Part shown: one piece after another, positions 9,066-17,244 of the stretch
How positions within the stretch are numbered: the stretch's first letter is position 1
How the letters are laid out: every line of letters begins with the position of its first letter
DNA from: Gammaproteobacteria bacterium
GTDB lineage: Bacteria > Pseudomonadota > Gammaproteobacteria > Steroidobacterales > GCA-2729495
Reading direction: 5' to 3'
Length of the DNA stretch: 64,000 nucleotides
Assembly (NCBI GenBank): GCA_030426355.1
Contig: JAUHYQ010000002.1
Coordinates: forward strand, 124,001-188,000
Notes under the pieces: generated by a model
Database searches by the model: none
Seen by the model: only the letters and a program-made list of their open reading frames with translations
What the model was told of the DNA's origin: nothing
Position numbers and translations under genes: made by a program

Positions 9066-9992
9066 ATGAAACTGATTATATTGCATCGCGGCTCGCGAGC
9101 TGCGCGCTGTCTCGATTTTGCATCGGGTCAGGGTTGGTTTGCGGCGCTGGCCGTGGTGTTGACGATGGCCGTCGCGGTTACAGGTGGCTATCTGGCGGGA
9201 CGCGGCAACATGTCCGGGCCCGGGCTTGAAGATCTGTCTGCGTTGCGCGCCGATCTACTCCGCCAACGCAATGAGCTGGCAGCCATGCGCATTTCTGCTG
9301 ACGAGCACATTGATGCGCTGGCGTTGCGTATGGGCGAGCTCAATGCCCACGTTATCCGCCTGAATGCGCTCGGCAGTCGCCTGACCGGCATGGCCGACCT
9401 CGAAGACGGTGAATTTGATTTTGAGAATGCCCCGGCATTGGGTGGCCCTGCCGAGTTGTCGGAACCGGCGACCGGCGATGGACAGCTACCGAATTTGCTG
9501 GCCGATCTGCAGTCTCTCGACAACACGCTGGATCAGCAGTTGCAGCAGCTTACTGCCCTGGAAAGTCTGATGCTCGACCGCAAGTTGTCAGATCGGGCGC
9601 AGCCGCGAGGCCGCCCGATAAAAACCGGTTGGTTATCGTCTTACTTTGGCAAGCGCGCCGACCCTGTGAGCGGCAAGTCGTCATGGCATAAAGGCGTGGA
9701 TTTCGCCGGCAAACGCGGGGCCCCGGTCATTGCGGTCAGTGACGGTGTCGTCAGTTTCTCCGGTGACCGTTACGGTTACGGCAATATGGTGGAAATCCGG
9801 CACGGTAACGGCTATGTCACCCGTTACGCGCACAATCAGGAGAACGTGGTGGCTGTTGGCGACAAAGTTTCGCAAGGGCAGACGATCGCCCTGATTGGCT
9901 CTACGGGCCGATCCACCGGTCCGCACGTGCACTTTGAAGTGCATCGCAATGGCCAGCCGGTAGACCCGGCCAAGTACATTCGCGGCCGCTAG
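9066..9992 (+). CDS. M23 family murein endopeptidase, membrane anchored
   Basis: This is a LytM/M23 zinc peptidase of about 308 residues, predicted to cut peptidoglycan cross-bridges or to activate amidases in the periplasm. A membrane anchor lies at about residues 22-45 (WFAALAVVLTMAVAVTGGYLAG). A helical, probably coiled-coil region rich in Leu, Arg and Glu follows, and then the C-terminal M23 domain. Its zinc-site elements are SWHKGVDFAGKRGAPV and GRSTGPHVHFEVHRNG. ATG 9066 is chosen because the upstream reading frame lies inside the riboswitch; GGAGG is at 9048-9052. A homologue at this position upstream of secA is common in gammaproteobacteria. Here it follows a c-di-GMP riboswitch. Confidence 0.88.
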   Translation: MKLIILHRGSRAARCLDFASGQGWFAALAVVLTMAVAVTGGYLAGRGNMSGPGLEDLSALRADLLRQRNELAAMRISADEHIDALALRMGELNAHVIRLNALGSRLTGMADLEDGEFDFENAPALGGPAELSEPATGDGQLPNLLADLQSLDNTLDQQLQQLTALESLMLDRKLSDRAQPRGRPIKTGWLSSYFGKRADPVSGKSSWHKGVDFAGKRGAPVIAVSDGVVSFSGDRYGYGNMVEIRHGNGYVTRYAHNQENVVAVGDKVSQGQTIALIGSTGRSTGPHVHFEVHRNGQPVDPAKYIRGR

Positions 9993-10110
9993 GTCTCGCC
10001 GGCCCGCTAGCCCCCCCTGCGGCTCCCTCGCAGAACTGCACTGTGTAGCGCTCCGCAACCAGGCTGCATCTGCGCCGGGCGGTCTCCCCGCATAGCCGTA
10101 GGGCTTTAAC

Positions 10111-10221
10111 ATGAGTAAAATGCGCGCTTTCGCCCGTTTATCAGCCTGCCGTGAGCAGCGTCGGCGGGCCCGTATTGGCTACCCTGACAAGGTTCAGGGA
10201 CAGCCCGGGATACAACACTAG
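10111..10221 (+). CDS. Candidate 36-residue leader peptide upstream of secA
   Basis: A short ATG-initiated frame encodes a basic peptide with the central stretch SACREQRRRARIGYP. It ends with TAG immediately before, and in the same frame as, the secA ATG. This is the position SecM has in E. coli, but there is no signal peptide and no recognisable SecM arrest motif. The ribosome-binding site in front of it is weak. The same RNA folds into a nested hairpin. It may be a regulatory leader or a chance open frame. Confidence 0.3.
   Translation: MSKMRAFARLSACREQRRRARIGYPDKVQGQPGIQH
10165..10207 (+). promoter_or_regulatory. Nested hairpin in front of secA
   Basis: An outer CGGGC/GCCCG pairing (10165-10169 with 10203-10207) encloses a perfect CCCTGA/TCAGGG stem (10182-10187 with 10194-10199). 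The structure ends 14 bases before the secA ATG and covers the only purine-rich stretch that could serve as its ribosome-binding site. By analogy with secM-secA it could limit secA translation until a leader is translated. This is inference. Confidence 0.45.
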
Positions 10222-13134
10222 ATGGCAAATATATTTGCGCGGCTGTTTGGTAGCCGCAACCAGCGCATACTGCGCGGCTATTCGAAATTAGTCGCAGCGG
10301 CCAACGGGCACGAAGCCGCGTTCAAGGCGCTGTCCGATGCCGACTTGCGAGCCAAGACCGACGAATTTCGCGAGCGGCTCGCAGCCGGTGAAACGGTCGA
10401 CTCGCTTATTCCCGAGGCGTTCGCCGCTGTTCGGGAAAGCTCTTCCCGCACGTTGGGTCTGCGGCATTACGACGAGCAAATGATGGGTGCGCTTACCTTG
10501 CATGAAGGCCGCATTGCAGAAATGCGCACCGGTGAGGGTAAGACCCTGGTAGCCACCTTGCCCGCTTATCTGAACGCACTGGGCGGCGACAGCGTCCATA
10601 TCGTCACGGTCAACGATTATCTGGCCAGCCGTGATGCGGAATGGATGAAGCCCGTCTATGAATTTCTCGGCATGACTGTTGGCGTTATCTCCGCGGGTCA
10701 GAGTAAGCAGGAAAAGAAGTCCGCCTACCTTTGCGACATCGTCTACGGAACCAATAATGAGTTTGGTTTCGACTATTTGCGCGACAACCTCGAATACATA
10801 CCCGAGGCACAGGTTCAGCGGCGTCTGGCATTCGCCATTGTTGACGAGGTTGACTCCATTCTGATCGACGAAGCACGCACACCGTTGATTATTTCCGGCC
10901 CGGCGGATGACAGCACGGACGTCTATGTGCAAATCAACAAGCTTATTCCCAAATTGAAGCGACAGTACGGTGATGACAATGCAGCTCGCAACCGGGAAAT
11001 CAGTGCTACCAAGGTCTCGGTGACTGATCACAACAACAACGAGTTGGGCACGATGCCATTAAGCGATGCCATTGAGGCTGCTGCCGCAGCCGGTTTCGAC
11101 CTTGTGCAGCTGGATCCGAACGCGAGCGTACCGCCTTGTCGGTTCTCGGAGTCCGGCGATTATTCTGTCGATGAAAAAGTTAAACAGGCATTTTTGACCG
11201 AGGCTGGCCACGAGCACGTTGAGCGGTTGCTGATTCAGGAAGGTTTATTGCAGGCAGGCGGGAGTTTGTACGACGCCGGCAATATCCGGTTAATGCAGCT
11301 TATATCGTCGGCTTTAAGAGCCCATGCGTGTTTTAGCAAGGATGTTGAATATATCGTCAGCAACGGTGAGGTGGTCATCGTGGATGAATTCACCGGGCGC
11401 ACAATGCCGGGCCGCCGCTGGTCAGATGGATTGCATCAGGCGGTTGAGGCAAAAGAGGGGGTGACAGTCAAGGAAGAGAATCAGACTGTTGCGTCAATTA
11501 CCTTCCAGAATTACTTCCGCATGTATGACAAGCTGGCGGGTATGACCGGTACGGCAGATACCGAGGCATTCGAGTTTCAATCCATATACGGCCTCGAGGT
11601 TGTCGTTTTGCCCACGCACCGTCCGATGGTTCGTGATGATCAGCCGGACCTGGTATACCTGACCCAGCGCGACAAATTTCTGGCGATTATCGAAGATATT
11701 AAAGATTGCGTGGAACGTAAGCAGCCCGTGCTGGTTGGTACCACGTCGATTGAAGCATCGGAATTGCTTTCCGGGGAACTCAAGAAAGCTAATATTCAGC
11801 ATGAAGTGCTGAACGCCAAACAGCACGAGCGTGAAGCCCATATTGTTGCGGAAGCAGGTCGACCCGCGGCGGTAACCATTGCGACCAACATGGCCGGCCG
11901 AGGCACCGATATTGTATTGGGTGGCAGCCTGGAGACCGAGTTAGCCGCGCTTGATCCTGATAGCGATGAGGCTGCGATAGCAGCGCATCGTCAGGACTGG
12001 GCGAATCGTCACCAGCAGGTTCTGGAAAGTGGCGGGTTGCATATCATCGGTACCGAAAGGCACGAATCACGACGCATTGATAATCAGTTGCGCGGGCGTT
12101 CCGGGCGTCAGGGTGATCCAGGTTCCAGCCGCTTTTATTTGTCAATGGAAGACAATCTGATGCGCATCTTTGGCGACCCGGAGCGCACCAAATCGCTGCT
12201 TTCCCGCGTGGGTATGCGTGAAGGCGAAGCGATCGAAAGCGGTCTGCTGACGCGGCAGATCGAACGCGCCCAGCGCAAGGTGGAAGCGCACAACTTCGAT
12301 GCGCGCAAGCAACTCCTGGAATACGATGACGTCGCCAATGATCAACGTACCGTTATCTATCAGCAGCGAAATGAGCTGATGCAGGCGGAGGATATCGGCG
12401 ACTCCGTTGCCGGCATCCGTGTTGAAGTCGTGAACGCCGTGATCGATGATTATATTCCCGCGCAGAGCATGGAGGAGCAGTGGGATATACCCGGTCTGAC
12501 GCACGCGTTGGAACGAGAATTTGCGTTCAAGGGCGACATCGCTGCATGGCTGGAGCAAGAGGGCGTGTCCGAGGACGATATCCGTGAGCGGGTACTGGCT
12601 CAGATCGAGGCAGATTACGAGGCAAAGACCTCGCGGGTTGGTGCCGAAGTCATGCGCATGATTGAAAAGGAGTACATGCTCAAGTTTCTTGATATGTACT
12701 GGCGCGAGCATCTTGCCGGCCTGGACTACCTGCGACAGGGGATCGGCCTAAGGAGTTATGCCCAGAAAAATCCCAAACAGGAATACAAGCGTGAAGCTTT
12801 CGAAATGTTTGGCGGCATGCTCGACCGGGTTAAGCAAAATCTGATCCGCTTTTTGTCTCTGGTTGAGGTGCGTGGCGAGGAAGATATCAAAGCCGCCCAG
12901 CAGCGCCCGGCCGCAGAAAAAATGCAGTATCAACATGCGGAAGCTTCAGCGCTGGGAGCGGCTCGGCAGGCGGCGCCGTCGCCGGGTCCGGTGGCAAAAC
13001 CGGGCGGCGGACCGGCACAGCAGCAGGTACCGGTAGAACCGTTTGTGCGCGATGTGCCCAAGGTAGGGCGCAATGAATCATGTCCGTGCGGTTCGGGCAA
13101 AAAATACAAGCACTGCCACGGTAAGCTTTCCTGA
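10222..13134 (+). CDS. secA: SecA preprotein translocase ATPase with an IF3-N-like insertion
   Basis: SecA is the ATPase motor that drives preproteins through SecYEG. At 970 residues it is about 60-70 longer than typical gammaproteobacterial SecA. Standard parts are the Walker A segment MRTGEGKT (residues 101-108), the Walker B segment IVDEVDS near 207, the helicase motifs around [10 protein letters not shown] and [10 protein letters not shown], the scaffold and wing region, and the C-terminal zinc-binding [13 protein letters not shown] that recognises SecB or ribosomes. The extra length lies mainly at about residues 254-311, near the start of the preprotein cross-linking domain. There the sequence (for example [13 protein letters not shown] followed by PPCR) matches the N-terminal domain of translation initiation factor IF3. 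The frame is uninterrupted on both sides and codon use looks like the neighbours. MutT follows after 14 bases. Confidence 0.97.
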   Translation: MANIFARLFGSRNQRILRGYSKLVAAANGHEAAFKALSDADLRAKTDEFRERLAAGETVDSLIPEAFAAVRESSSRTLGLRHYDEQMMGALTLHEGRIAEMRTGEGKTLVATLPAYLNALGGDSVHIVTVNDYLASRDAEWMKPVYEFLGMTVGVISAGQSKQEKKSAYLCDIVYGTNNEFGFDYLRDNLEYIPEAQVQRRLAFAIVDEVDSILIDEARTPLIISGPADDSTDVYVQINKLIPKLKRQYGDDNAARNREISATKVSVTDHNNNELGTMPLSDAIEAAAAAGFDLVQLDPNASVPPCRFSESGDYSVDEKVKQAFLTEAGHEHVERLLIQEGLLQAGGSLYDAGNIRLMQLISSALRAHACFSKDVEYIVSNGEVVIVDEFTGRTMPGRRWSDGLHQAVEAKEGVTVKEENQTVASITFQNYFRMYDKLAGMTGTADTEAFEFQSIYGLEVVVLPTHRPMVRDDQPDLVYLTQRDKFLAIIEDIKDCVERKQPVLVGTTSIEASELLSGELKKANIQHEVLNAKQHEREAHIVAEAGRPAAVTIATNMAGRGTDIVLGGSLETELAALDPDSDEAAIAAHRQDWANRHQQVLESGGLHIIGTERHESRRIDNQLRGRSGRQGDPGSSRFYLSMEDNLMRIFGDPERTKSLLSRVGMREGEAIESGLLTRQIERAQRKVEAHNFDARKQLLEYDDVANDQRTVIYQQRNELMQAEDIGDSVAGIRVEVVNAVIDDYIPAQSMEEQWDIPGLTHALEREFAFKGDIAAWLEQEGVSEDDIRERVLAQIEADYEAKTSRVGAEVMRMIEKEYMLKFLDMYWREHLAGLDYLRQGIGLRSYAQKNPKQEYKREAFEMFGGMLDRVKQNLIRFLSLVEVRGEEDIKAAQQRPAAEKMQYQHAEASALGAARQAAPSPGPVAKPGGGPAQQQVPVEPFVRDVPKVGRNESCPCGSGKKYKHCHGKLS
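10978..11154 (+). other. IF3 N-terminal-domain-like insertion inside SecA
   Basis: Between the SecA segment KLIPKLKRQ and the SecA strand DYSVDEK, where E. coli has about a dozen residues, there are about 58 extra residues. By eye the piece matches E. coli IF3 residues 16-72 at roughly 25 positions. Shared features are N-x-EI, LG, the A-x-AG-x-DLV core, PNA and PP/CR, in the same order and with the same spacing apart from one shift in the PP-CR loop. The IF3 linker and C-terminal domain are not present. I regard the homology as real; function is unknown. Confidence 0.85.
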
Positions 13135-13148
13135 CGGATCTATCCGGC

Positions 13149-13583
13149 GTGGCCCCGAGTCAGATCCATGTTGCTGCCGGCGTTATCAGAGACGACAGCG
13201 GCAACGTACTCATTGCTCAGCGCCCGGCCGGCAAGTCGATGGCGGGGGCGTGGGAATTTCCGGGTGGCAAAATAAACAGCGGCGAGCAGCCGCTGCACGG
13301 GCTGGCTCGCGAATTGCGCGAAGAACTCGGGATACACCTGAAAGTTGCGCGGCACCTGGTTCGCTACCACCACGACTATCCCCGGCAGCGCGTGCACCTG
13401 TATGTCTGGATCGTGGAAGCGTGGGACGGCGTTCCTGCCAGCCTGGAGGGGCAGGCGCTGAAATGGCTGCAACCAGCACGGTTAATGGCTGAAGGGCTGC
13501 TGCCGGCGGATCTGATAATCGCCAAATTGCTGCAGGCCCGGGCCGCGGTTAACGAGGCTTTGGTTGAACCGGCACTGCGTTAG
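13149..13583 (+). CDS. mutT: MutT-type Nudix hydrolase (8-oxo-dGTP diphosphatase)
   Basis: This 144-residue Nudix enzyme probably clears 8-oxo-dGTP from the nucleotide pool to prevent A:T to C:G transversions. The Nudix box is complete, starting GGKINSGE and ending RELREELGI. The N-terminus HVAAGVIRDDSGNVLIAQR and the segment AWEFPGGK are MutT-like. The start is GTG 13149, 14 bases after the secA stop, so it is probably co-transcribed with secA, an arrangement common in gammaproteobacteria. Its stop overlaps the convergent zapD stop by four bases. Confidence 0.9.
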   Translation: MAPSQIHVAAGVIRDDSGNVLIAQRPAGKSMAGAWEFPGGKINSGEQPLHGLARELREELGIHLKVARHLVRYHHDYPRQRVHLYVWIVEAWDGVPASLEGQALKWLQPARLMAEGLLPADLIIAKLLQARAAVNEALVEPALR

Positions 13584-14383
13584 CAGATTGTCAGCTCGAA
13601 CCCGATGTCCTCCATGCTTTGCGTTGGCCGGGCTTCCCCCATATGCCACTGCATAAAACGAACCGAGAATCGATGCTGGCTGCCGCTTATTTCGGGATAC
13701 AGTTCTGTGCCTTCGGGTAAAGTGATTCTTATAAGACCGTTGATCGTTTCTCGATTCATGGAATGCTGATAAACGCCGGCGGTTGCAATGCGCTTGCTCG
13801 GTTGTTTGCTGTTCCGAATAATCCATAGCAGACCCATCACTGCATCGCACAGTGGGCGAACGACTTCCAGCCATGCCGCCACGTCGTGCCTGCGGCGCTC
13901 AATATCCTGTCGCAGCCAGTGCGTGTACTCCGGAATATCAAACGCGCACGTGCCGCCCGGAATGCTACTGCGATGTCGGATTGCATTGAGAAACTCGTTG
14001 TCCTTGAGGGCCTGCAAATACTTGGGGCCTATCGCGCTCAGATTGCCGCGTAGCTCCTGCAGTTTGCGGGTGACGCTCCGCAGGCGCGTGGCATCAATAT
14101 CCTGAGCCTGCTGCAAGCGTTCCAGCACATAAAGCTGCCGCTCCAGTTCCTTTAGTACATCCCCGCGCACATCGCCGCGCGACAGGATCGCGACAATATC
14201 AAGCAGGCCGTCAATGGCATTGCGGCTGGCCCAGGCCGAGTCTTTCTCGGCCTGATAGCACAATTGCCGATACAAAAATTCCAGGCGCAGAAAAGTGCGC
14301 ATCCGCTCATTAAGCGGTTGCTCATATAAAGGTAATGCGGCCCCCGCAGATTGGGGTGCGGATATTTCGGCTGCCTGAGTCAT
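13580..14383 (-). CDS. zapD: ZapD, cell division protein that bundles FtsZ
   Basis: ZapD (YacF, DUF1342) cross-links FtsZ filaments and stabilises the Z ring in the cytoplasm. The 267-residue product shows the family's helical N-terminal region (ERMRTFLRLEFLYRQL) and the C-terminal beta-rich domain with QHRFSVRFMQW. A short extra N-terminal tail of about 20 residues precedes LYEQPLNER. It lies downstream of coaE on the same strand, as in E. coli coaE-zapD. The small zinc protein YacG that often follows zapD is absent here; a convergent mutT is found instead. Confidence 0.93.
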   Translation of the reverse strand: MTQAAEISAPQSAGAALPLYEQPLNERMRTFLRLEFLYRQLCYQAEKDSAWASRNAIDGLLDIVAILSRGDVRGDVLKELERQLYVLERLQQAQDIDATRLRSVTRKLQELRGNLSAIGPKYLQALKDNEFLNAIRHRSSIPGGTCAFDIPEYTHWLRQDIERRRHDVAAWLEVVRPLCDAVMGLLWIIRNSKQPSKRIATAGVYQHSMNRETINGLIRITLPEGTELYPEISGSQHRFSVRFMQWHMGEARPTQSMEDIGFELTIC

Positions 14384-14444
14384 CCCGGTGATTGTCTACG
14401 AGACACCGGATTACCGCAAACAAGTCATCGGATTGGACAGCGAC

Positions 14445-15068
14445 TCAGTGCTTTGGGGAAGGCGGGTCTGCGGCCAGGCGCAGATACTGCGCATGCAGGG
14501 CTGCTACGGCATCCCTCAGCTGGTCAAATGTGCCGTTGTTGTCGATAACGTCGTCTGCAGCCCCGAGACGCGTCGCGCGATCGGCCTGCTGACTGATGAT
14601 TCGTCTGGCATCGGGGGCGGTCAATTCGTCGCGTTCCATGAGCCTTTGAAGCTGAAGTTCCGGTTCAATATCTACAACAGCGACGCGATCCACCAGATCA
14701 GCAAAACGGGTCTCAACCAGCAACGGGACCACCAGAATTACGTACGGACACTCTGTGGCTGTTGCGCTGTCAGCCTTTAGCAGACTGCGGGCGCGAATTA
14801 GCGGATGCAAAATGGCTTCCAGAGCGGCTTTGTTTTCGGGCGCGGAAAAAATCAGCTCACGCATTTTTTTGCGGTCCAGACCGCCGTCTGGCAGCAGCAC
14901 GCCGGCGCCAAAATGATTCACGATGTCTTGCAGCCCGCTTTCGCCCGGTTCGACCACTTCTCTTGCAATCACATCTGTATCGACAACGCAGGCACCATGA
15001 CCGGCGAACAGATCTGCAACGGCTGATTTGCCGCTGGCAATCCCTCCTGTCAAACCCACTCTGAACAC
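14445..15068 (-). CDS. coaE: Dephospho-CoA kinase
   Basis: CoaE phosphorylates dephospho-CoA in the last step of coenzyme A synthesis. The 207-residue protein begins with FRVGLTGGIASGKSAVADLF, which contains the P-loop GGIASGKS. It has the CoA-domain segments DTDVIAREVVEPGESGL and VPLLVETRFADLVD and the lid arginines near MERDELTAPDARRII. The gene starts two bases after the pilD stop, so it is part of the pilD-coaE-zapD transcription unit. Confidence 0.95.
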   Translation of the reverse strand: MFRVGLTGGIASGKSAVADLFAGHGACVVDTDVIAREVVEPGESGLQDIVNHFGAGVLLPDGGLDRKKMRELIFSAPENKAALEAILHPLIRARSLLKADSATATECPYVILVVPLLVETRFADLVDRVAVVDIEPELQLQRLMERDELTAPDARRIISQQADRATRLGAADDVIDNNGTFDQLRDAVAALHAQYLRLAADPPSPKH

Positions 15069-15070
15069 CG

Positions 15071-15937
15071 CTACAGCCCGGCGAAGTCGAGATAAGTCGT
15101 TACCAGTTGTTCACCCCATAACAGCGTGATTAAACCGGCACCGGCCAGATAAGGGCCGAAGGGAATCGGAATCTGCCGATCACGACCGAGCACGGCGATC
15201 ATTGCGAGACCGGTGATCGCCCCGACCGCGGCGGACAGCAGAATCACGACAGGCAACTGCTGATAGCCGAGCCACGCACCGAGCGCTGCCAGCAGTTTGA
15301 AGTCGCCGTAGCCCATCCCTTCTTTTCCGGTGGCCAGTTTGAATAACCAGTAGATGCTCCACAGGCTCAGATAGCCAGCCGCGGCACCCAGCACACTGGA
15401 TCGCAAATCCGGCAGGGGCAGGTCATAGGCCGGCCCGATAGCGCTGAACAGCAGGCCTGACCAGAGCAGCAGATAAGTAAGGCTGTCGGGTAGCAGTTGG
15501 TGATCCAGATCGATCACCGTCAGTGCGATCAGGCACCATATAAACAGCAGCGCTGTCAGTCCAGCCAGGCCGGTGCCAAATTGCCAGATCATCGCTCCTG
15601 ACAGCAGCCCCGTCAGTAGCTCTATTAAAGGGTAGCGGCCGGAAATAGGAGTCTTGCATGCTGCACAATGCCCGCGCAGCAATAGCCAGCTGATAACCGG
15701 AATGTTCTGCCAGGCTTTAATCTGGGTTTCGCAGGCAGGGCAGCGCGAACGCGGTGTGAACAGGTTAAACGCAGTGTCTTCGTTCGTCGGCTGGTCGGCT
15801 GACGGGGCATCGTCGAGCAGTTCACGACACTGCTGCCGCCAGTCACGCTCCATCATGAGGGGAAGACGGTAAATGACGACGTTGAGAAAGCTGCCTACCA
15901 GCAACCCGAGTACGATGCCTCCGGCGATGCCCAGCAT
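15071..15937 (-). CDS. pilD: PilD, type IV prepilin leader peptidase and N-methyltransferase
   Basis: PilD is a polytopic membrane aspartic protease that cuts the leader from type IV prepilins and type II secretion pseudopilins and methylates the new N-terminal Phe. The N-terminal domain carries the paired cysteines CPAC and CAAC (metal-binding in the bifunctional family). The catalytic aspartates are in VIDLDHQLLPD and GYGDFKLLAALGAWLGY. The 288-residue length is normal. It sits between pilC and coaE, the classical Pseudomonas order, and its substrates PilA are encoded a few kilobases upstream on the same strand. Confidence 0.96.
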   Translation of the reverse strand: MLGIAGGIVLGLLVGSFLNVVIYRLPLMMERDWRQQCRELLDDAPSADQPTNEDTAFNLFTPRSRCPACETQIKAWQNIPVISWLLLRGHCAACKTPISGRYPLIELLTGLLSGAMIWQFGTGLAGLTALLFIWCLIALTVIDLDHQLLPDSLTYLLLWSGLLFSAIGPAYDLPLPDLRSSVLGAAAGYLSLWSIYWLFKLATGKEGMGYGDFKLLAALGAWLGYQQLPVVILLSAAVGAITGLAMIAVLGRDRQIPIPFGPYLAGAGLITLLWGEQLVTTYLDFAGL

Positions 15938-16004
15938 AGGTATATCCGTAGTGTCCTAAGCAGGCTATATCTTAATAGATGAACAGGTGTATCGGGTATA
16001 AACC

Positions 16005-17222
16005 CTAGATCACCGCACCCATCTTGAAGATCGGCAGATACATTGCGACTACCAGACCACCGACCAGCACACCCAGAATCGACATGATCATCGGTTCCAG
16101 CAGGCTGCTCAGGCTGTCAACGGCATTGTCCACGTCTTCTTCGAAGAAGTCGGCAACCTTGGCTGACATGTCGTCGAGCGAACCGGATTCTTCACCCACG
16201 GCAATCATCTGAATCACCATGTTGGGGAACAGCCCGGTGTTTTCCATACATTGCTGCAGTCTTGTTCCTGTGGCGACTTCGTCACGAATTTCGAGGGTTG
16301 CGACTTCGTAAACGATATTGCCGGTGGCACCGGCGACCGACTCAAGGCCTTCGACCAGCGGTACACCGGCAGCGAACATGGTCGACAACGTCCGTGCAAA
16401 GCGCGCGATCGCTGATTTTTCCAGAATCGGCCCCAAAATCGGCAGTTTCAGCATGACGCGATCCTGCATCATGCGCAGTTTCTTGCTGCGCTTGTACATG
16501 TACAGGTAGCTGCCGATGATGCCGGCGATGATCATTGCCAGCACAATGCCCTCGGCGCGGACAAATTGCGACAGGTTAATAACCATGCGGGTAAAGCCGG
16601 GCAGGTCGGCGCCAAAGCCCTGGAACAGGTTTTCAAACTCGGGAATCACGAAAATCAGCAAAATTGTGGTGACAATCGTTGCCACGACCAAAACGGCAGC
16701 TGGGTAGAACAGCGCCTTCTTGATCTTCTTTTTGATGGCTTCGGTCTTTTCTTTGTAAGTGGCAATCTTGTCGAGCAGCGTCTCCAGCGCACCGGCTTGC
16801 TCACCGGCAGTGACAAGATTGACAAACAGGTCGTCAAAATACAGCGGGTGCCGCGCCAGCGCGTCGGCCAGGCTGGTGCCGCCTTCAACGTCGGCCTTGA
16901 TGGCCAGAATCAGTTTCTGCATGGCCGGGTTGTCGTGCCCCGTGCCCACGATGTCGAACGCCTGCACCAACGGAATGCCCGCGGCGAGCATGGTGGCGAG
17001 CTGACGACTGAATATTGCGATATCGGCAGGCGTGACTGTGCCTTTTTTCTGAAACAGTGTGGACTGTTTACGGACTTTCTTGGCCACGACACCCTTGCGC
17101 CGCAGTTCTGCGCGCACCGCGGACTCGCTGGCACCCAGCGACTTGCCGCGAACCTTTTTGCCGTTGCTGTCTACACCTTCCCACTGGAAGGGTGTTTCCT
17201 TAATGGCGATGCTTTGAGCCAT
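16005..17222 (-). CDS. pilC: PilC, type IV pilus inner membrane platform protein
   Basis: PilC is the polytopic platform on which pilins are polymerised and with which the PilB motor engages. The 405-residue protein has two tandem GspF/PilC domains: the first cytoplasmic one at about residues 70-195 (IFSRQLATMLAAGIPLVQAF) and the second at about 275-395 (FARTLSTMFAAGVPLVEGLE). Membrane helices lie around residues 175-200, 220-245 and 380-400. It begins 22 bases after pilB and is transcribed with it. Confidence 0.96.
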   Translation of the reverse strand: MAQSIAIKETPFQWEGVDSNGKKVRGKSLGASESAVRAELRRKGVVAKKVRKQSTLFQKKGTVTPADIAIFSRQLATMLAAGIPLVQAFDIVGTGHDNPAMQKLILAIKADVEGGTSLADALARHPLYFDDLFVNLVTAGEQAGALETLLDKIATYKEKTEAIKKKIKKALFYPAAVLVVATIVTTILLIFVIPEFENLFQGFGADLPGFTRMVINLSQFVRAEGIVLAMIIAGIIGSYLYMYKRSKKLRMMQDRVMLKLPILGPILEKSAIARFARTLSTMFAAGVPLVEGLESVAGATGNIVYEVATLEIRDEVATGTRLQQCMENTGLFPNMVIQMIAVGEESGSLDDMSAKVADFFEEDVDNAVDSLSSLLEPMIMSILGVLVGGLVVAMYLPIFKMGAVI

Positions 17223-17244
17223 GATAATTGCCTACACCTGTGTA

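Noticed and set aside
10111-10221. A true SecM gene upstream of secA
   Set aside because: The short frame lacks a signal peptide and the F-x4-W-I-x4-G-I-R-A-G-P-type arrest motif, so only a SecM-like position is claimed.
12142-12711. A 189-codon minus-strand frame opposite secA
   Set aside because: It is entirely inside secA coding sequence and has no recognisable motif.
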